Shown: piece by piece, positions 23,739-32,324 of the stretch
Layout: each line of letters begins with the position of its first letter
Position numbering within the stretch: position 1 is the stretch's first letter
Assembly: GCA_944380605.1 (NCBI GenBank)
Contig: CALWIA010000015.1
Location: forward strand, 62,001-126,000
Reading direction: 5' to 3'
DNA length: 64,000 bases
From: an uncultured Lachnospiraceae bacterium
GTDB taxonomy: Bacteria; Bacillota; Clostridia; Lachnospirales; Lachnospiraceae
Notes under the pieces: model-generated
Seen by the model: only the letters and a program-made list of their open reading frames with translations
Databases searched by the model: none
What the model was told of the DNA's origin: nothing
Made by a program: the position numbers and the translations under genes

Positions 23739-23763
23739 GGGCCAATTATATCATGACTGGCCC
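23739..23763 (-). promoter_or_regulatory. Promoter -10 flanked by inverted repeat, PPIase lipoprotein gene
   Basis: A TATAAT on the minus strand (23750-23745) lies between GGGCCA and TGGCCC arms (23739-23744 and 23758-23763 on the plus strand). No good -35 is seen at 17 bases. The dyad could be an operator. Confidence 0.45.
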
Positions 23764-23816
23764 TCAAAATAAAGGGATTGGGCGGATTTCATAAAATTTT
23801 CAGCTTTCCCGCAGGC

Positions 23817-25205
23817 TCAGCCTCTGCAGAATGCCCGGAACGCCTTGTATGTATGATACACATCCAGTTTGGACGCCAGTTCAAACGGCGAATGCATGGA
23901 CAGAATCGGCACGCCCAGATCCACCACGTCGATGTTCAGCGAGGCCACAAACTTGGCGATGGTTCCGCCGCCGCCGGCATCCACGGCGCCCAGTTCTCCG
24001 ATCTGCCAGCAGACGCCTTCCCGGTCCATGATGCCGATGATTTTGGCCATCAGCTCCGCGCTGGCATCATTGGAGCCGGATTTGCCCCGGGAGCCGGTGT
24101 ACTTGGTCAGCACGCAGCCCTTGTTGATATAGCTGGAGTTTCTGGGCTCGTACACCTGATGGAAGGTGGGGTCATACGCCGCGTTCACATCGGAAGACAG
24201 GCAGATGGAATTGCGGAACACCTCCTTGGGATCCGCCCCCTGTCCCTGGGCCAGCCAAATGATAAAGTCGCCGACGTAGTTGGAATCCAGGCCGGTGTTG
24301 CCGCAGGAACCGATTTCCTCTTTGTCCGTCAGCACCGTTACCGTGGTGTACAGCGGTTCTTTTTCGTCGATTTCCGCCATCAGGGCCGTGTAGGCGCAGA
24401 CCCGGTCGTCCTGGCCGTAAGCGCCGATCATGCTGCGGTCCAGACCTGCGTCGCTGGCCTTAAACGCCGGTACAAATTCTACTTCCGCCCGCAGGAAATC
24501 CTTCTCCGTTATCTGGTACTGCTCATGGAGAATCTGCAGCACGTTAAGCTTCACCGCTTCTTTTATATCTTCCTCGCATACAAAGGGAAGGGAACCCACC
24601 ACGATGTTCAGTTCCTCTCCCTGGACGCCGTCTTTTAACTTCCGCTCATTCTGCTCTCCCGCCAGATGAGGCAGCAGATCTGTGATGCAGAATACAGGGT
24701 CGCCGGGATTTTCGCCCAGATTCAGCTCCACCGCTTCTCCGTCAGCTTTGATCACAACGCCGTGCATGGCCAGAGGAATGGCCGTCCACTGGTACTTGCG
24801 GATACCTCCGTAATAGTGGGTCTTAAACAGCGCCATCTCGTCTTTCTCATACAGCGGCATGGGCTTTAAATCCAGCCGCGGAGAATCGATGTGGGCGCCG
24901 TTGATGCGCACGCCTTCTTTCACCGGGCGCTTGCCGAAGGTAGCCGCAATCAGCGATTTGCCCCGATTGATCTGATATACCTTGTCTCCCGGCTGATAGG
25001 TCTTCGTCTCGTCGTAGACCTGGTAGCCCGCCGCCTTCAGCAGTTCCTCCGCCGTTTTCACGCATTCCCGCTCCGTCTTGCCCCGGTTCAGGAACGTCTT
25101 GTACCCTTCACAGAATGCCGCCGCTTCTTCTATCTGCTGCGGTTTTTCTTTCCCGATATGGGGAAATTCCCAGGTCAGCTGTTTCTGCAGTTCTTTTCCA
25201 CTCAT
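23817..25205 (-). CDS. M18 family aminopeptidase
   Basis: The 462-residue enzyme is a zinc aminopeptidase of the M18 (aspartyl aminopeptidase) family, which trims acidic and other N-terminal residues in the cytoplasm. It shows the metal-binding sets GAHIDSPRLDLKP, DDRVCAYTAL, DKEEIGSCGNTG and, near the end, ILSMHSPFE with a His ligand. It matches the clostridial ApeA-like length. AAGGAGAG precedes the ATG. The dtd gene lies 29 bases upstream on the same strand. Confidence 0.93.
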   Translation of the reverse strand: MSGKELQKQLTWEFPHIGKEKPQQIEEAAAFCEGYKTFLNRGKTERECVKTAEELLKAAGYQVYDETKTYQPGDKVYQINRGKSLIAATFGKRPVKEGVRINGAHIDSPRLDLKPMPLYEKDEMALFKTHYYGGIRKYQWTAIPLAMHGVVIKADGEAVELNLGENPGDPVFCITDLLPHLAGEQNERKLKDGVQGEELNIVVGSLPFVCEEDIKEAVKLNVLQILHEQYQITEKDFLRAEVEFVPAFKASDAGLDRSMIGAYGQDDRVCAYTALMAEIDEKEPLYTTVTVLTDKEEIGSCGNTGLDSNYVGDFIIWLAQGQGADPKEVFRNSICLSSDVNAAYDPTFHQVYEPRNSSYINKGCVLTKYTGSRGKSGSNDASAELMAKIIGIMDREGVCWQIGELGAVDAGGGGTIAKFVASLNIDVVDLGVPILSMHSPFELASKLDVYHTYKAFRAFCRG

Positions 25206-25234
25206 GTCTTTGCTCTCCTTTTATTTGATTTATC

Positions 25235-25690
25235 TTACCGGATTCCCAGTTCGCCGCTTTCCAGCGTCAGCGTAAAAGGTCCGTCGTTGATCAGGGACAC
25301 CTGCATCTCCGCCCCGAACACGCCGTGTTCCACTCTGCGGGCGTGCAGGCAGCACCGCTCCAGCGCCCGCTCATACAGCGCTTCGGCTTTTTCCGGTGCG
25401 CCGGCCCGGATAAAGCTGGGCCGGTTGCCTTTGCGGCAGTCCGCGTATAACGTAAACTGGCTGATCACCAGAATCTCTCCGTCCACATCCGCCAGAGACC
25501 GGTTGGTCTTGCCTTCCTCGTCCCGGAAAATCCGCAGCCTGCAGATCTTGTCCATCATTTTGTCCACGATTTCTTCGGTATCCGAATCCTCCGCTCCCAG
25601 AAGCAGAAGATACCCCTGGCCGATTTCTCCCACCACGCTTCCATCCACGGAAACGCTGGCCTTTGTCACTCTCTGCAGCACTACTTTCAT
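25235..25690 (-). CDS. dtd: D-aminoacyl-tRNA deacylase
   Basis: Dtd removes D-amino acids and glycine wrongly attached to tRNA. The 151-residue protein matches it from end to end: [17 protein letters not shown] start, the SQFTLYAD motif, and the cross-subunit GxP-type motif region as [11 protein letters not shown], with the Gly-Pro pair typical of Dtd. AAGGAG precedes the ATG. It sits in the leftward run with relQ and the GDPD gene; in many Firmicutes dtd also lies beside rel genes. Confidence 0.95.
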   Translation of the reverse strand: MKVVLQRVTKASVSVDGSVVGEIGQGYLLLLGAEDSDTEEIVDKMMDKICRLRIFRDEEGKTNRSLADVDGEILVISQFTLYADCRKGNRPSFIRAGAPEKAEALYERALERCCLHARRVEHGVFGAEMQVSLINDGPFTLTLESGELGIR

Positions 25691-25728
25691 CGCTTTTCTC
25701 CTTCTCTGTCGGTTTTAGGCCCGTGCCT

Positions 25729-27540
25729 CTATCTGCGGGAAAACAGCAGCCGCAAATATTCCAGCACCGTCTCCGTCACCTCTTCCCGGTACAGGATTTC
25801 CCTGGCGTACACCGGGTCGTCGGTAATAATATCGTCCACATCCAGCATCCGCAGCCGCTCCAGTTCCACCCGGCTGTTGACCGTCCAGGCGTACACCGTC
25901 TTGCCTTCCTGATGCACCGCGTCCAGAAGCCTCCGGTTCACAAAGGACGAGCGAATGCTTACGGCGTCCACCGCCTCGTCAGAATAGTAGTTGCCGTAGG
26001 CCGCGGACAGGATATAGCCGGTGCGGATCTGGGGACTGACCTCCTTGATCCGGCGCAGGTAATTGAGGTTGGTGGAAGTGATCACGCACTGCTCTCCCAT
26101 TTCAAATTCTTCCACCAGCTTCGCCACCCGCTCCGGCAGGGAACTGCCGTCCCCCATATTTTTGATTTCAATATTCAAGTCGATTCTGCCTTTGGCAAAT
26201 TCCATGGCTTCTTCCAGCGTGGGGATTCCTTCCCCGGCAAACTCCTGGGAAAACCAGGAACCCACGTCCAGCTGCCGCAGCTGCTCCAGCGTCAGTTCGC
26301 TGACCTTGCGGCTGATCCCCGCCACCCGCCGCAGCGTTTCGTCGTGGCAGAGCACCAGCGCCCCGTCGGCGCTTTCCTGCACGTCGATTTCCGCCCGGTC
26401 CGCCATTTCCTCCACCGCGGCCTGCAGCGCGGCCATAGTGTTTTCCGGAGCGGAAGCGGAACTGCCTCTGTGGGCGGTGATCCGGGTCTGCGCCGCCACC
26501 GACTTGGTGATCAGGTTGCCGTTGTAAGCCGTGTCAAACAGGCAGAAAGCCGCCGCCGCACCGGCGACGCACAAAAGAGCCAGCCCGTTTCTGCCGCTGA
26601 CCAGACGGCTCCGGGTATAGAAAAAATCCCAGCGTTTGGCAGCGCCGGCCTGTCGGCTGCTGTACTGGTAGTACTGAACCGTCAGCACCGCGAAATACAG
26701 AACCGGAACGGCTATGGACGCCAGAATCAGCACCGCCGCTTCGATCCGGTCCGCGGTCTGCATCAGAAACGCCAGCTGCAGGTCCCGTTCCACAAACACC
26801 ACCGTCAGCGCCGCCGCCAGAAATACGCAGATTCCATAGACCACCGCCGCTGCTGCCGCGCAGGCCGCCAGACACGCCGCCATGCGAAACAGGGTCTTTC
26901 CCAGCCGCCCCTTCAGCAGTTCCATGCTGCGGTGCCGGCCATCCCGGAACGACTTCTGCTCGATCAGGCAGCTGTGAAACAGAAATGCCGTGGGAACCAC
27001 CGCCAGCAGCAGTACGCAGACTGCCGCGCCCAGAGCCGCCGGCATCCACGGCAGCTGTCCCGCCTCCTGCAGCAAAAAGTTGACCGGCCGGATCTGCGCC
27101 AGAATCCGGTACAGAAACAGGCTGTCCATCAGCAGCAGATGGGCCAGACCCACGGCAAAAATCCCGAAGTTTTTCCGCACCAGCTGGGTAAAGGCCGTCT
27201 GCAGCGCCCCGGCTCCGATTTCAAACACCGAAAGCCGCAGAGAATAGGCGGCCCCGGAATACACCGTCAGCAGGCCGCCTATTTCTATCATAATCAGAAG
27301 CAGTCCCGCCGCCGCCAGAAGCACAAACACCGCCAGCGTCCATGGCTTCAGCAGGAAATCCCAGACATTGCCGGCGGTCAGATAGGTGTAGCCAGCCCTG
27401 TCCAGGGAAAATTTCAGTCCCGCGTTGACCAGCCGCAGATACAGAATCCCCGTCAGCAGACGGTACAGCGCTTCAAACAGCAGCAGGTTTCTTCCATTGA
27501 GTTTTATGATCTGATATGTCTCTCTGACCAGAGTTTTCAT
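25729..27540 (-). CDS. Glycerophosphodiester phosphodiesterase with N-terminal membrane domain
   Basis: The 603-residue protein has about eight membrane helices (residues 1-335, the GPDPase membrane domain) followed by a GlpQ/UgpQ-type TIM-barrel (about 350-590). The barrel holds ITAHRGSSASAPENT with the catalytic HRG and PEN, EIDVQESADGALVLCHDE and NIEIKN. It hydrolyses glycerophosphodiesters, possibly lipoteichoic acid or lipid head groups, probably outside the cell. The start at 27540 overlaps the relQ stop (ATGA); upstream in-frame sequence lies within relQ. Confidence 0.92.
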   Translation of the reverse strand: MKTLVRETYQIIKLNGRNLLLFEALYRLLTGILYLRLVNAGLKFSLDRAGYTYLTAGNVWDFLLKPWTLAVFVLLAAAGLLLIMIEIGGLLTVYSGAAYSLRLSVFEIGAGALQTAFTQLVRKNFGIFAVGLAHLLLMDSLFLYRILAQIRPVNFLLQEAGQLPWMPAALGAAVCVLLLAVVPTAFLFHSCLIEQKSFRDGRHRSMELLKGRLGKTLFRMAACLAACAAAAAVVYGICVFLAAALTVVFVERDLQLAFLMQTADRIEAAVLILASIAVPVLYFAVLTVQYYQYSSRQAGAAKRWDFFYTRSRLVSGRNGLALLCVAGAAAAFCLFDTAYNGNLITKSVAAQTRITAHRGSSASAPENTMAALQAAVEEMADRAEIDVQESADGALVLCHDETLRRVAGISRKVSELTLEQLRQLDVGSWFSQEFAGEGIPTLEEAMEFAKGRIDLNIEIKNMGDGSSLPERVAKLVEEFEMGEQCVITSTNLNYLRRIKEVSPQIRTGYILSAAYGNYYSDEAVDAVSIRSSFVNRRLLDAVHQEGKTVYAWTVNSRVELERLRMLDVDDIITDDPVYAREILYREEVTETVLEYLRLLFSRR

Positions 27541-28211
27541 GCATCCTGCAGTCCTTTTTCTTCTGTTGTTCCCTGGTCGCGGCTGTTCCATGCCAGAATC
27601 GCCTCATTCAGCGAATACATTTTGGCGTCCAGCATATCCACCACATCCGCGCAGGCCTTCAGTTCTTTCTGAAAATAATCCGGCGCGTCTCCCTCAAACT
27701 TGTAATAGATCTTGTGCTCCAGGCTGGCCCAGAAATCCATGGCCACGGTCCGGATCTGAATCTCCACCTTGGTTTCCACCGGCCCTTCCGACAGGTATAC
27801 CGGTATGGTCACCACCATGTGATAGCTTTTGTATCCGTTGGGCTTTGGATTTTTGATATAGTCCTTGACATACAGCACCGTCACGTCCTTCTGCCGGGAA
27901 ATCATATCGGCAATCTGGTAAATGTCGGAAGTAAAAGAACAGATAATGCGGATTCCCGCGATATCGTTGAGTTTTTCCGTCATGTTTACCACGTTGACGT
28001 CGTAATGATACCGCTTCAGCTTCTTGACAATGCTCTCCGGAGATTTCAGCCTGGCCTTTACGTGCTCGATGGGATTATACTTGTAAATCTGTATAAACTC
28101 ATCGTTTAAAATTTCGATCTTCACATTGATTTCCTTCAATGCGGATCCATACAGAAACATCAGCGATTTCCACTGATCGATCTGGTCAAACGTCCTGGGG
28201 ATATTAGCCAT
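27537..28211 (-). CDS. relQ: Small alarmone synthetase, RelQ/SasB type
   Basis: The 224-residue protein has only the RelA/SpoT synthetase domain, no hydrolase, TGS or ACT. Key parts: VKARLKSPESIVKKLKR, DIAGIRIICSF, NPKPNGYKSYHMVV and EIQIRTVAMDFWASLEHKIYYK with the catalytic Glu and Gln. It makes (p)ppGpp from GTP or GDP and ATP during wall or other stress. GGAGGG precedes the ATG. It is coupled to the GDPD gene downstream and follows the S1-domain gene by 21 bases. Confidence 0.93.
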   Translation of the reverse strand: MANIPRTFDQIDQWKSLMFLYGSALKEINVKIEILNDEFIQIYKYNPIEHVKARLKSPESIVKKLKRYHYDVNVVNMTEKLNDIAGIRIICSFTSDIYQIADMISRQKDVTVLYVKDYIKNPKPNGYKSYHMVVTIPVYLSEGPVETKVEIQIRTVAMDFWASLEHKIYYKFEGDAPDYFQKELKACADVVDMLDAKMYSLNEAILAWNSRDQGTTEEKGLQDA

Positions 28212-28232
28212 GCGTATCCCTCCTCATGCCGT

Positions 28233-29012
28233 TTATAATTTCAGGTTCTTCAGCAGATCTCCCAGTCCTGTAAATGCCTCTCCTGAACTCTTGTATTCGT
28301 AGTGCGAAGGCTCTTCCGTCTCTTCCGGCTCCAGCGCCTTCATGCTCAGGCTGATTCTTCCATCTTCGATGGAGAGAATTTTCACCTTTACCTTCTGTCC
28401 CTCTTTCAGCACCACGCCGGGATGCTTGATCCGCTGCCGGCTGATCTGGGATACGTGCAGCAGGCCGGTAACGCCATCGGCCAGATCCACAAAAGCGCCA
28501 TAATTCTTCAGGCTGTCCACGGTGCCTTCTACCACGTCTCCGGCTTTAAAGGCAGCCATTTTCTGTTTGCGCTCTTCTTCCCGGCGCTCCTTTAACAGTT
28601 CCCGGACGGAAAGTACCAGGCGCTTGTTTTCCGGCTCCGCCGTGATGATGTAGGCTTCCACCGTTTTGCCTACCCAGTCTTCCAGCTTCTCCACGTATTC
28701 CAGAGACAGATGGGAAGCGGGGATAAAGGCCCGGATCTCGTCTACATAGGCCACCACGCCGGCCTTGACCGCCTCTTTGATCTTGACCTTCACCGGCGTT
28801 TTGTCTGCCTGCATCTGCTTCAGTTCCTGCCATTTTTCCGCGTCCGGCGTGCCCTCTTCCACATACGTCTGGTTCCGGCGCTGGTCGTATTCTTTATAAG
28901 ATGCCTCCAGTTCCGCGGCATAATCGTCCATGGTCTCCTGGCGTTCCTCGCGGACAGGCTCCTGGCTCTCCAGCGCCGCTTCCTGTCCATCCTTTTTGAT
29001 TTCTTCACTCAT
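28233..29012 (-). CDS. S1 RNA-binding domain protein (two S1 repeats)
   Basis: The 259-residue protein has an acidic N-terminal tail and two S1 domains: about residues 75-150 (VKVKIKEAVKAGVVAYVDEIRAFIPASH) and 160-235 (GDVVEGTVDSLKNYGAFVDLADG, GLLHVSQIS). It resembles the short RpsA-like proteins of Firmicutes (YpfD type), which bind RNA but are not always ribosomal. The ATG at 29012 has GGAAGGAA upstream. A promoter at 29339-29311 would start the long leftward transcript. Confidence 0.85.
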   Translation of the reverse strand: MSEEIKKDGQEAALESQEPVREERQETMDDYAAELEASYKEYDQRRNQTYVEEGTPDAEKWQELKQMQADKTPVKVKIKEAVKAGVVAYVDEIRAFIPASHLSLEYVEKLEDWVGKTVEAYIITAEPENKRLVLSVRELLKERREEERKQKMAAFKAGDVVEGTVDSLKNYGAFVDLADGVTGLLHVSQISRQRIKHPGVVLKEGQKVKVKILSIEDGRISLSMKALEPEETEEPSHYEYKSSGEAFTGLGDLLKNLKL

Positions 29013-29104
29013 GGCTGTATTCCTTCCTTTCTTACGCCCGGCCGGCCCCTGCTTTGCGCGGATGGAACCTGGGCTGATTTGCATGCAGTGCGGGCCTTCC
29101 GCAC

Positions 29105-29156
29105 CCTGCGCAGTGCGCGCTCGGGAACGCCGTTCCCTCGCTCACGGGCTTGCGCC
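29105..29156. repeat. Tandem intergenic repeat, unit 1
   Basis: This 52-base unit is repeated at 29165-29216 with only two mismatches and a 60-base period. Each unit contains a short palindrome GGGAAC-NNN-GTTCCC flanked by CGCTC/GAGCG-like sequence, so it can fold. It looks like a REP-type element. Confidence 0.75.
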
Positions 29157-29164
29157 TCTCGCCT

Positions 29165-29216
29165 CCTGCGCAGTGCGCGCTCGGGAACTTCGTTCCCTCG
29201 CTCACGGGCTTGCGCC
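29165..29216. repeat. Tandem intergenic repeat, unit 2
   Basis: This is the second copy of the unit at 29105. The two differences from unit 1 fall in the three-base loop of the palindrome (GCC in unit 1, TTC here), as expected if the fold is what is conserved. Confidence 0.75.
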
Positions 29217-29310
29217 CTATAGCATCTGCCAGCTGTCTGGATGCTTACGTGCAAGCACGACGCATCCACGACCGCTGTCATCTGCCGCACTGCTTAATGC
29301 TTTCGTGGAC

Positions 29311-29339
29311 ATTATACCACAATTTTGGGGGGCTGTCAG
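29311..29339 (-). promoter_or_regulatory. Promoter of the S1-domain gene
   Basis: On the minus strand CTGACA (29339-29334), a 17-base spacer and TATAAT (29316-29311) form a strong sigma-A promoter. The spacer and -10 overlap ATACCACAATTT (29314-29325), which recurs inverted at 29423-29434. Confidence 0.75.
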
Positions 29340-29494
29340 CATATTATGAGGCGGCAGCAATGAAGCCGCCAGGGCGGCGCGGGCCGGTGTTTCTTCCAAA
29401 CTTCTTTGTGGTGTTCCGGGGCAAATTGTGGTATGGTAGTGTCAGGATTATTTTTTTGAATGCGAGCCTTTTTCGCATACAGGAGGTTTGATGT

Positions 29495-30220
29495 ATGAAG
29501 GATATTATGGATCTGCACACCCACACCATCGCCAGCGGCCACGCCTACAACACCCTTTATGAAATGGTGCAGGCGGCCGCCGGCGCCGGTCTTTCTCTGT
29601 TTGGTTCCAGCGACCACGCCCCCGGCCTGCCCGGCTGCTGCACGGAAATGTATTTTATGAACTTCAAGGTGCTTCCAAAGGAACTGTTCGGCGTCCGGCT
29701 GCTTATGGGAAGCGAGGTAAACATCCTGGACTACCAGGGTTCCGTAGACCTGCGTCCCCGGATTCTGGAAAAGCTGGACTATGCCATTGCCAGCATCCAC
29801 CCGCCCTGTTTCCGGTGCGGCACCGTCTCCCAGAACACCGCGGCCTATATAAAGGCCATGGAAAACCCGTATATTCACATCATCGGGCATCCGGACGACG
29901 GCCGCTTCCCCGTGGACTATGACGCGCTGGCGGCAGCCGCCGCCCGGCACCATGTGCTGCTGGAGGTCAACAGTTCGTCTCTGTCTCCCCATTCTTCCCG
30001 CCAGGGAGCCAGAGCCAATTACCAGGCCATGCTGGAGCGCTGCGTCCATTACGGAACCTCGGTCCTGCTCAGCAGTGACGCCCACGCCGCGCCGGACGCC
30101 GGTAACCACCGGGAAGCCCTGCGGCTGCTGGAAGAGGTCCGGTTCCCCGAAGACCTGGTGGTCAATACTTCTCTTGAGAAGCTGGCCCGTTTTCTCCCCG
30201 TGCTTCAGGAGGCCTTATGA
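29495..30220 (+). CDS. PHP domain phosphoesterase, YcdX-like
   Basis: The 241-residue protein has a PHP trinuclear metal site: DLHTHT near the start, SDHAPG, GSEVNI, SIHPP, GHPDDGR, LEVNSSSL and SSDAH near the end. This pattern and length fit the YcdX group of phosphatases rather than polymerase PHP domains or histidinol phosphatase. The substrate is unknown. AGGAGG precedes the ATG. The LysR gene starts inside its stop codon. Confidence 0.9.
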   Translation: MKDIMDLHTHTIASGHAYNTLYEMVQAAAGAGLSLFGSSDHAPGLPGCCTEMYFMNFKVLPKELFGVRLLMGSEVNILDYQGSVDLRPRILEKLDYAIASIHPPCFRCGTVSQNTAAYIKAMENPYIHIIGHPDDGRFPVDYDALAAAAARHHVLLEVNSSSLSPHSSRQGARANYQAMLERCVHYGTSVLLSSDAHAAPDAGNHREALRLLEEVRFPEDLVVNTSLEKLARFLPVLQEAL

Positions 30221-31152
30221 TCAATTTTCTGAATCTGGAATACTTCCTTGTGGCGGCAGAGGAGCTGAGCTTTACCAAAGCCGCCCGGCGGCTTTTTATC
30301 TCCCAGCAGTCCTTAAGCAGCCACATCGCCAATATGGAAAAGGAGCTGGACATCGCCCTGTTCCATCGCACGTCGCCGCTGACTCTGACCTATGCCGGCC
30401 AGGTATTAAAGGAGCGGGCCCGCCAGATGCTGCAGCTGCGGGAAGAAACCTACCGGGAAATCGCGGACATCAAAGATTTTTCCAAAGGACAGCTGGTCAT
30501 CGGAATGTCCCATACCCGGGGCCGGCGGGTTCTGCCGGAAATCCTGCCGGTTTACAAAGAACAGTTTCCCAACATTGAACTGCATTTAAAAGAGGGCAAT
30601 TCCTCCGAACTGGACGCGGACCTGATCCACGGCGACGTGGACCTGATCATCGGCATGCTGCCTTTCCGGGTGGAAAACATCGAAACCGTGCCGCTGTGCG
30701 ACGAGGAAATCCTGCTGGCGGTGCCGGACTCCGTACTGGAAAAGACCTATCCCGGCCAGGCCGCCCAGGTAAAAAAACAGCTTTCCCAGTGCGCGGACCT
30801 GCGGCTGGTACAGGACTGCCCCTTCCTGCTGATCCACAAAGGCAACCGGGTCCGCACCCTGGCAGACGAGATGTTTGAAGAAGCCCAAATCACGCCCCGC
30901 GTCGTTCTGGAAACGGAAAATATCGAGACCGTCATGGCACTGGCCATCAAAGGCATGGGCATCACCTTTTATCCCCGGATGTTTATTTCCGGCTCCGAAG
31001 CCTTCTCCGACCAGATGCGCCAGGGCGGCATCACCTTTTACTCCCTCAATTCTCCCCGCGCCCGCGGCGTACTGGGCATCGGCTATCACAAAGGACATTA
31101 TATGTCTCAGGCCACCCGGGAATTCATACGAATTGCCAAAGAAACCATTTGA
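30217..31152 (+). CDS. LysR family transcriptional regulator
   Basis: The 311-residue protein has the N-terminal winged helix-turn-helix (FLVAAEELSFTKAARRLFISQQSLSSHIANMEKELDIALF, given in parts) and a two-lobed effector domain (about 90-300). The start overlaps the PHP gene stop by four bases, so the two are coupled and the regulator may sense a product of that enzyme; this is inference. The target genes are not evident. The -35 box of the next gene overlaps its stop codon. Confidence 0.92.
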   Translation: MINFLNLEYFLVAAEELSFTKAARRLFISQQSLSSHIANMEKELDIALFHRTSPLTLTYAGQVLKERARQMLQLREETYREIADIKDFSKGQLVIGMSHTRGRRVLPEILPVYKEQFPNIELHLKEGNSSELDADLIHGDVDLIIGMLPFRVENIETVPLCDEEILLAVPDSVLEKTYPGQAAQVKKQLSQCADLRLVQDCPFLLIHKGNRVRTLADEMFEEAQITPRVVLETENIETVMALAIKGMGITFYPRMFISGSEAFSDQMRQGGITFYSLNSPRARGVLGIGYHKGHYMSQATREFIRIAKETI

Positions 31153-31201
31153 CATCTTCTCCATTTCTGTTATAATAAAATAGTAATCGTTATTGTTATT
31201 A
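31149..31201 (+). promoter_or_regulatory. Promoter and PerR/Fur-like box of the perR-like gene
   Basis: TTGACA (31149-31154) overlaps the LysR stop. A 16-base spacer leads to TATAAT (31171-31176). Directly downstream, 31181-31201 is an A+T-rich imperfect dyad (TAGTAAT-C-GTTATTG, then TTATTA) that resembles a PerR box, consistent with autoregulation. Confidence 0.65.
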
Positions 31202-31219
31202 GATAGTGAGGAGATGCCC

Positions 31220-31621
31220 ATGAAAGCACTGAAGTACAGCAGACAGAGAGAATGTATCAAAGACTGTCTGATGCGCCGGCACGACCACCCCACGGCAGAT
31301 ACTCTGTATATGAGCATCCGGGAGGAGTTTCCTAATATCAGCCTGGGAACCGTTTACCGCAATCTCAACCTGCTGGTGGATCTGGGAGAGATCCGCAAGC
31401 TCAGCTGCGGCAGCGGACCGGACCGGTTTGACGGAGATACCAGCCCCCATTACCACTTTGTATGCAGAGAATGCGGCGAAGTCGAAGATCTGCCCATGGA
31501 AGCCTTTCAGGATTTGAACCAGGCCGCCCAGCGGTACTGTTCCGGCCGGATCGACAGCCACGCCACATATTTTTATGGAACCTGTGAAAACTGTTCAAAA
31601 AAATCAGCACAATCCGCTTGA
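31220..31621 (+). CDS. Fur family regulator, PerR-like
   Basis: The 133-residue protein has the Fur fold: N-terminal winged helix (TLYMSIREEFPNISLGTVYRNLNLLVDLGEI), HYHFVCRECGEVED and two CxxC pairs (82-85 and 122-125) that hold structural zinc. Gene context, next to two rubrerythrins with a matching operator, favours a peroxide sensor (PerR) over an iron or zinc sensor. The ATG at 31220 has GAGGAG six bases upstream. Confidence 0.88.
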   Translation: MKALKYSRQRECIKDCLMRRHDHPTADTLYMSIREEFPNISLGTVYRNLNLLVDLGEIRKLSCGSGPDRFDGDTSPHYHFVCRECGEVEDLPMEAFQDLNQAAQRYCSGRIDSHATYFYGTCENCSKKSAQSA

Positions 31622-31676
31622 CATTCCGAATTGGATGTGCTAAATTGATATCAGTAACAATTACTATTATTGTTAC
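31618..31676 (+). promoter_or_regulatory. Promoter with perfect PerR/Fur-like operator, reverse rubrerythrin gene
   Basis: TTGACA (31618-31623) overlaps the stop of the perR-like gene; a 17-base spacer leads to TAAATT (31641-31646). Eight bases on, GTAACAAT (31654-31661) and ATTGTTAC (31669-31676) form a perfect 8-7-8 inverted repeat of A+T-rich type, as for Fur family operators. A repressor here would cover the transcript start. Confidence 0.75.
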
Positions 31677-31725
31677 GGACATGGTTACAATACAATTCAT
31701 ATAAAAAGAAAAGGAGACATCAGCT

Positions 31726-32268
31726 ATGAAAAAATGGGTTTGTACAGTATGCGGCTACGTTCACGAGGGAGAAACGGCTCCGGAGTTCTGCCCGGTATGC
31801 AAGGCTCCCGCTTCCAAGTTTAAAGAGCAGGCCGGCGAGAAGACCTGGGCCGCTGAGCACGTAGTAGGCGTAGCGCAGGGCGCTCCGGAAGATATTATGA
31901 AAGATCTGAGAGCCAACTTTGAAGGCGAGTGCACCGAAGTCGGCATGTATCTGGCTATGGCAAGAGTTGCCCACAGAGAAGGCTATCCCGAAATCGGCCT
32001 GTACTGGGAGAAGGCCGCTTACGAAGAGGCAGAGCACGCTGCCAAGTTCGCGGAGCTGCTGGGCGAAGTGGTAACCGACAGCACCAAGAAGAACCTGGAG
32101 ATGCGGGTAGACGCTGAGAACGGCGCGACCGCCGGCAAGTTCGACCTGGCAAAGAGAGCCAAGGCTCTGAACCTGGACGCCATCCATGACACCGTTCATG
32201 AAATGGCCAGAGACGAGGCCCGTCACGGAAAGGCATTCGAAGGTCTGCTGAAGAGATATTTCGGCTGA
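31726..32268 (+). CDS. rbr: Reverse rubrerythrin
   Basis: The 180-residue protein has a rubredoxin-like domain first (Cys6, Cys9, Cys22, Cys25: [15 protein letters not shown]) and then a ferritin-like diiron domain ([37 protein letters not shown]). This order is the reverse of classical rubrerythrin and matches revRbr of clostridia, which reduces hydrogen peroxide and oxygen with NADH through partner rubredoxin reductases. AAGGAG precedes the ATG. It follows the perR-like gene. Confidence 0.93.
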   Translation: MKKWVCTVCGYVHEGETAPEFCPVCKAPASKFKEQAGEKTWAAEHVVGVAQGAPEDIMKDLRANFEGECTEVGMYLAMARVAHREGYPEIGLYWEKAAYEEAEHAAKFAELLGEVVTDSTKKNLEMRVDAENGATAGKFDLAKRAKALNLDAIHDTVHEMARDEARHGKAFEGLLKRYFG

Positions 32269-32324
32269 TTGCCATTTCCCGTTTGCTGCCCCAAAACCGT
32301 TTTGATTGAAAAGGAGAGTGCAGA

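Larger units (their letters stand above)
29013..29494. other. 482-base gap with divergent promoters and tandem repeats
   Basis: This is the longest stretch without a gene. It holds two copies of a 52-bp repeat (29105-29156 and 29165-29216), the S1 gene promoter, and a 12-bp inverted repeat that links the S1 promoter to the upstream region of the PHP gene. No conserved RNA or credible small gene was recognised. Confidence 0.6.

Noticed and set aside
29217..29310. A tRNA or other structured RNA in the 482-base gap
   Set aside because: No cloverleaf, T-arm GGTTCGA-type or CCA-like end could be found on either strand.
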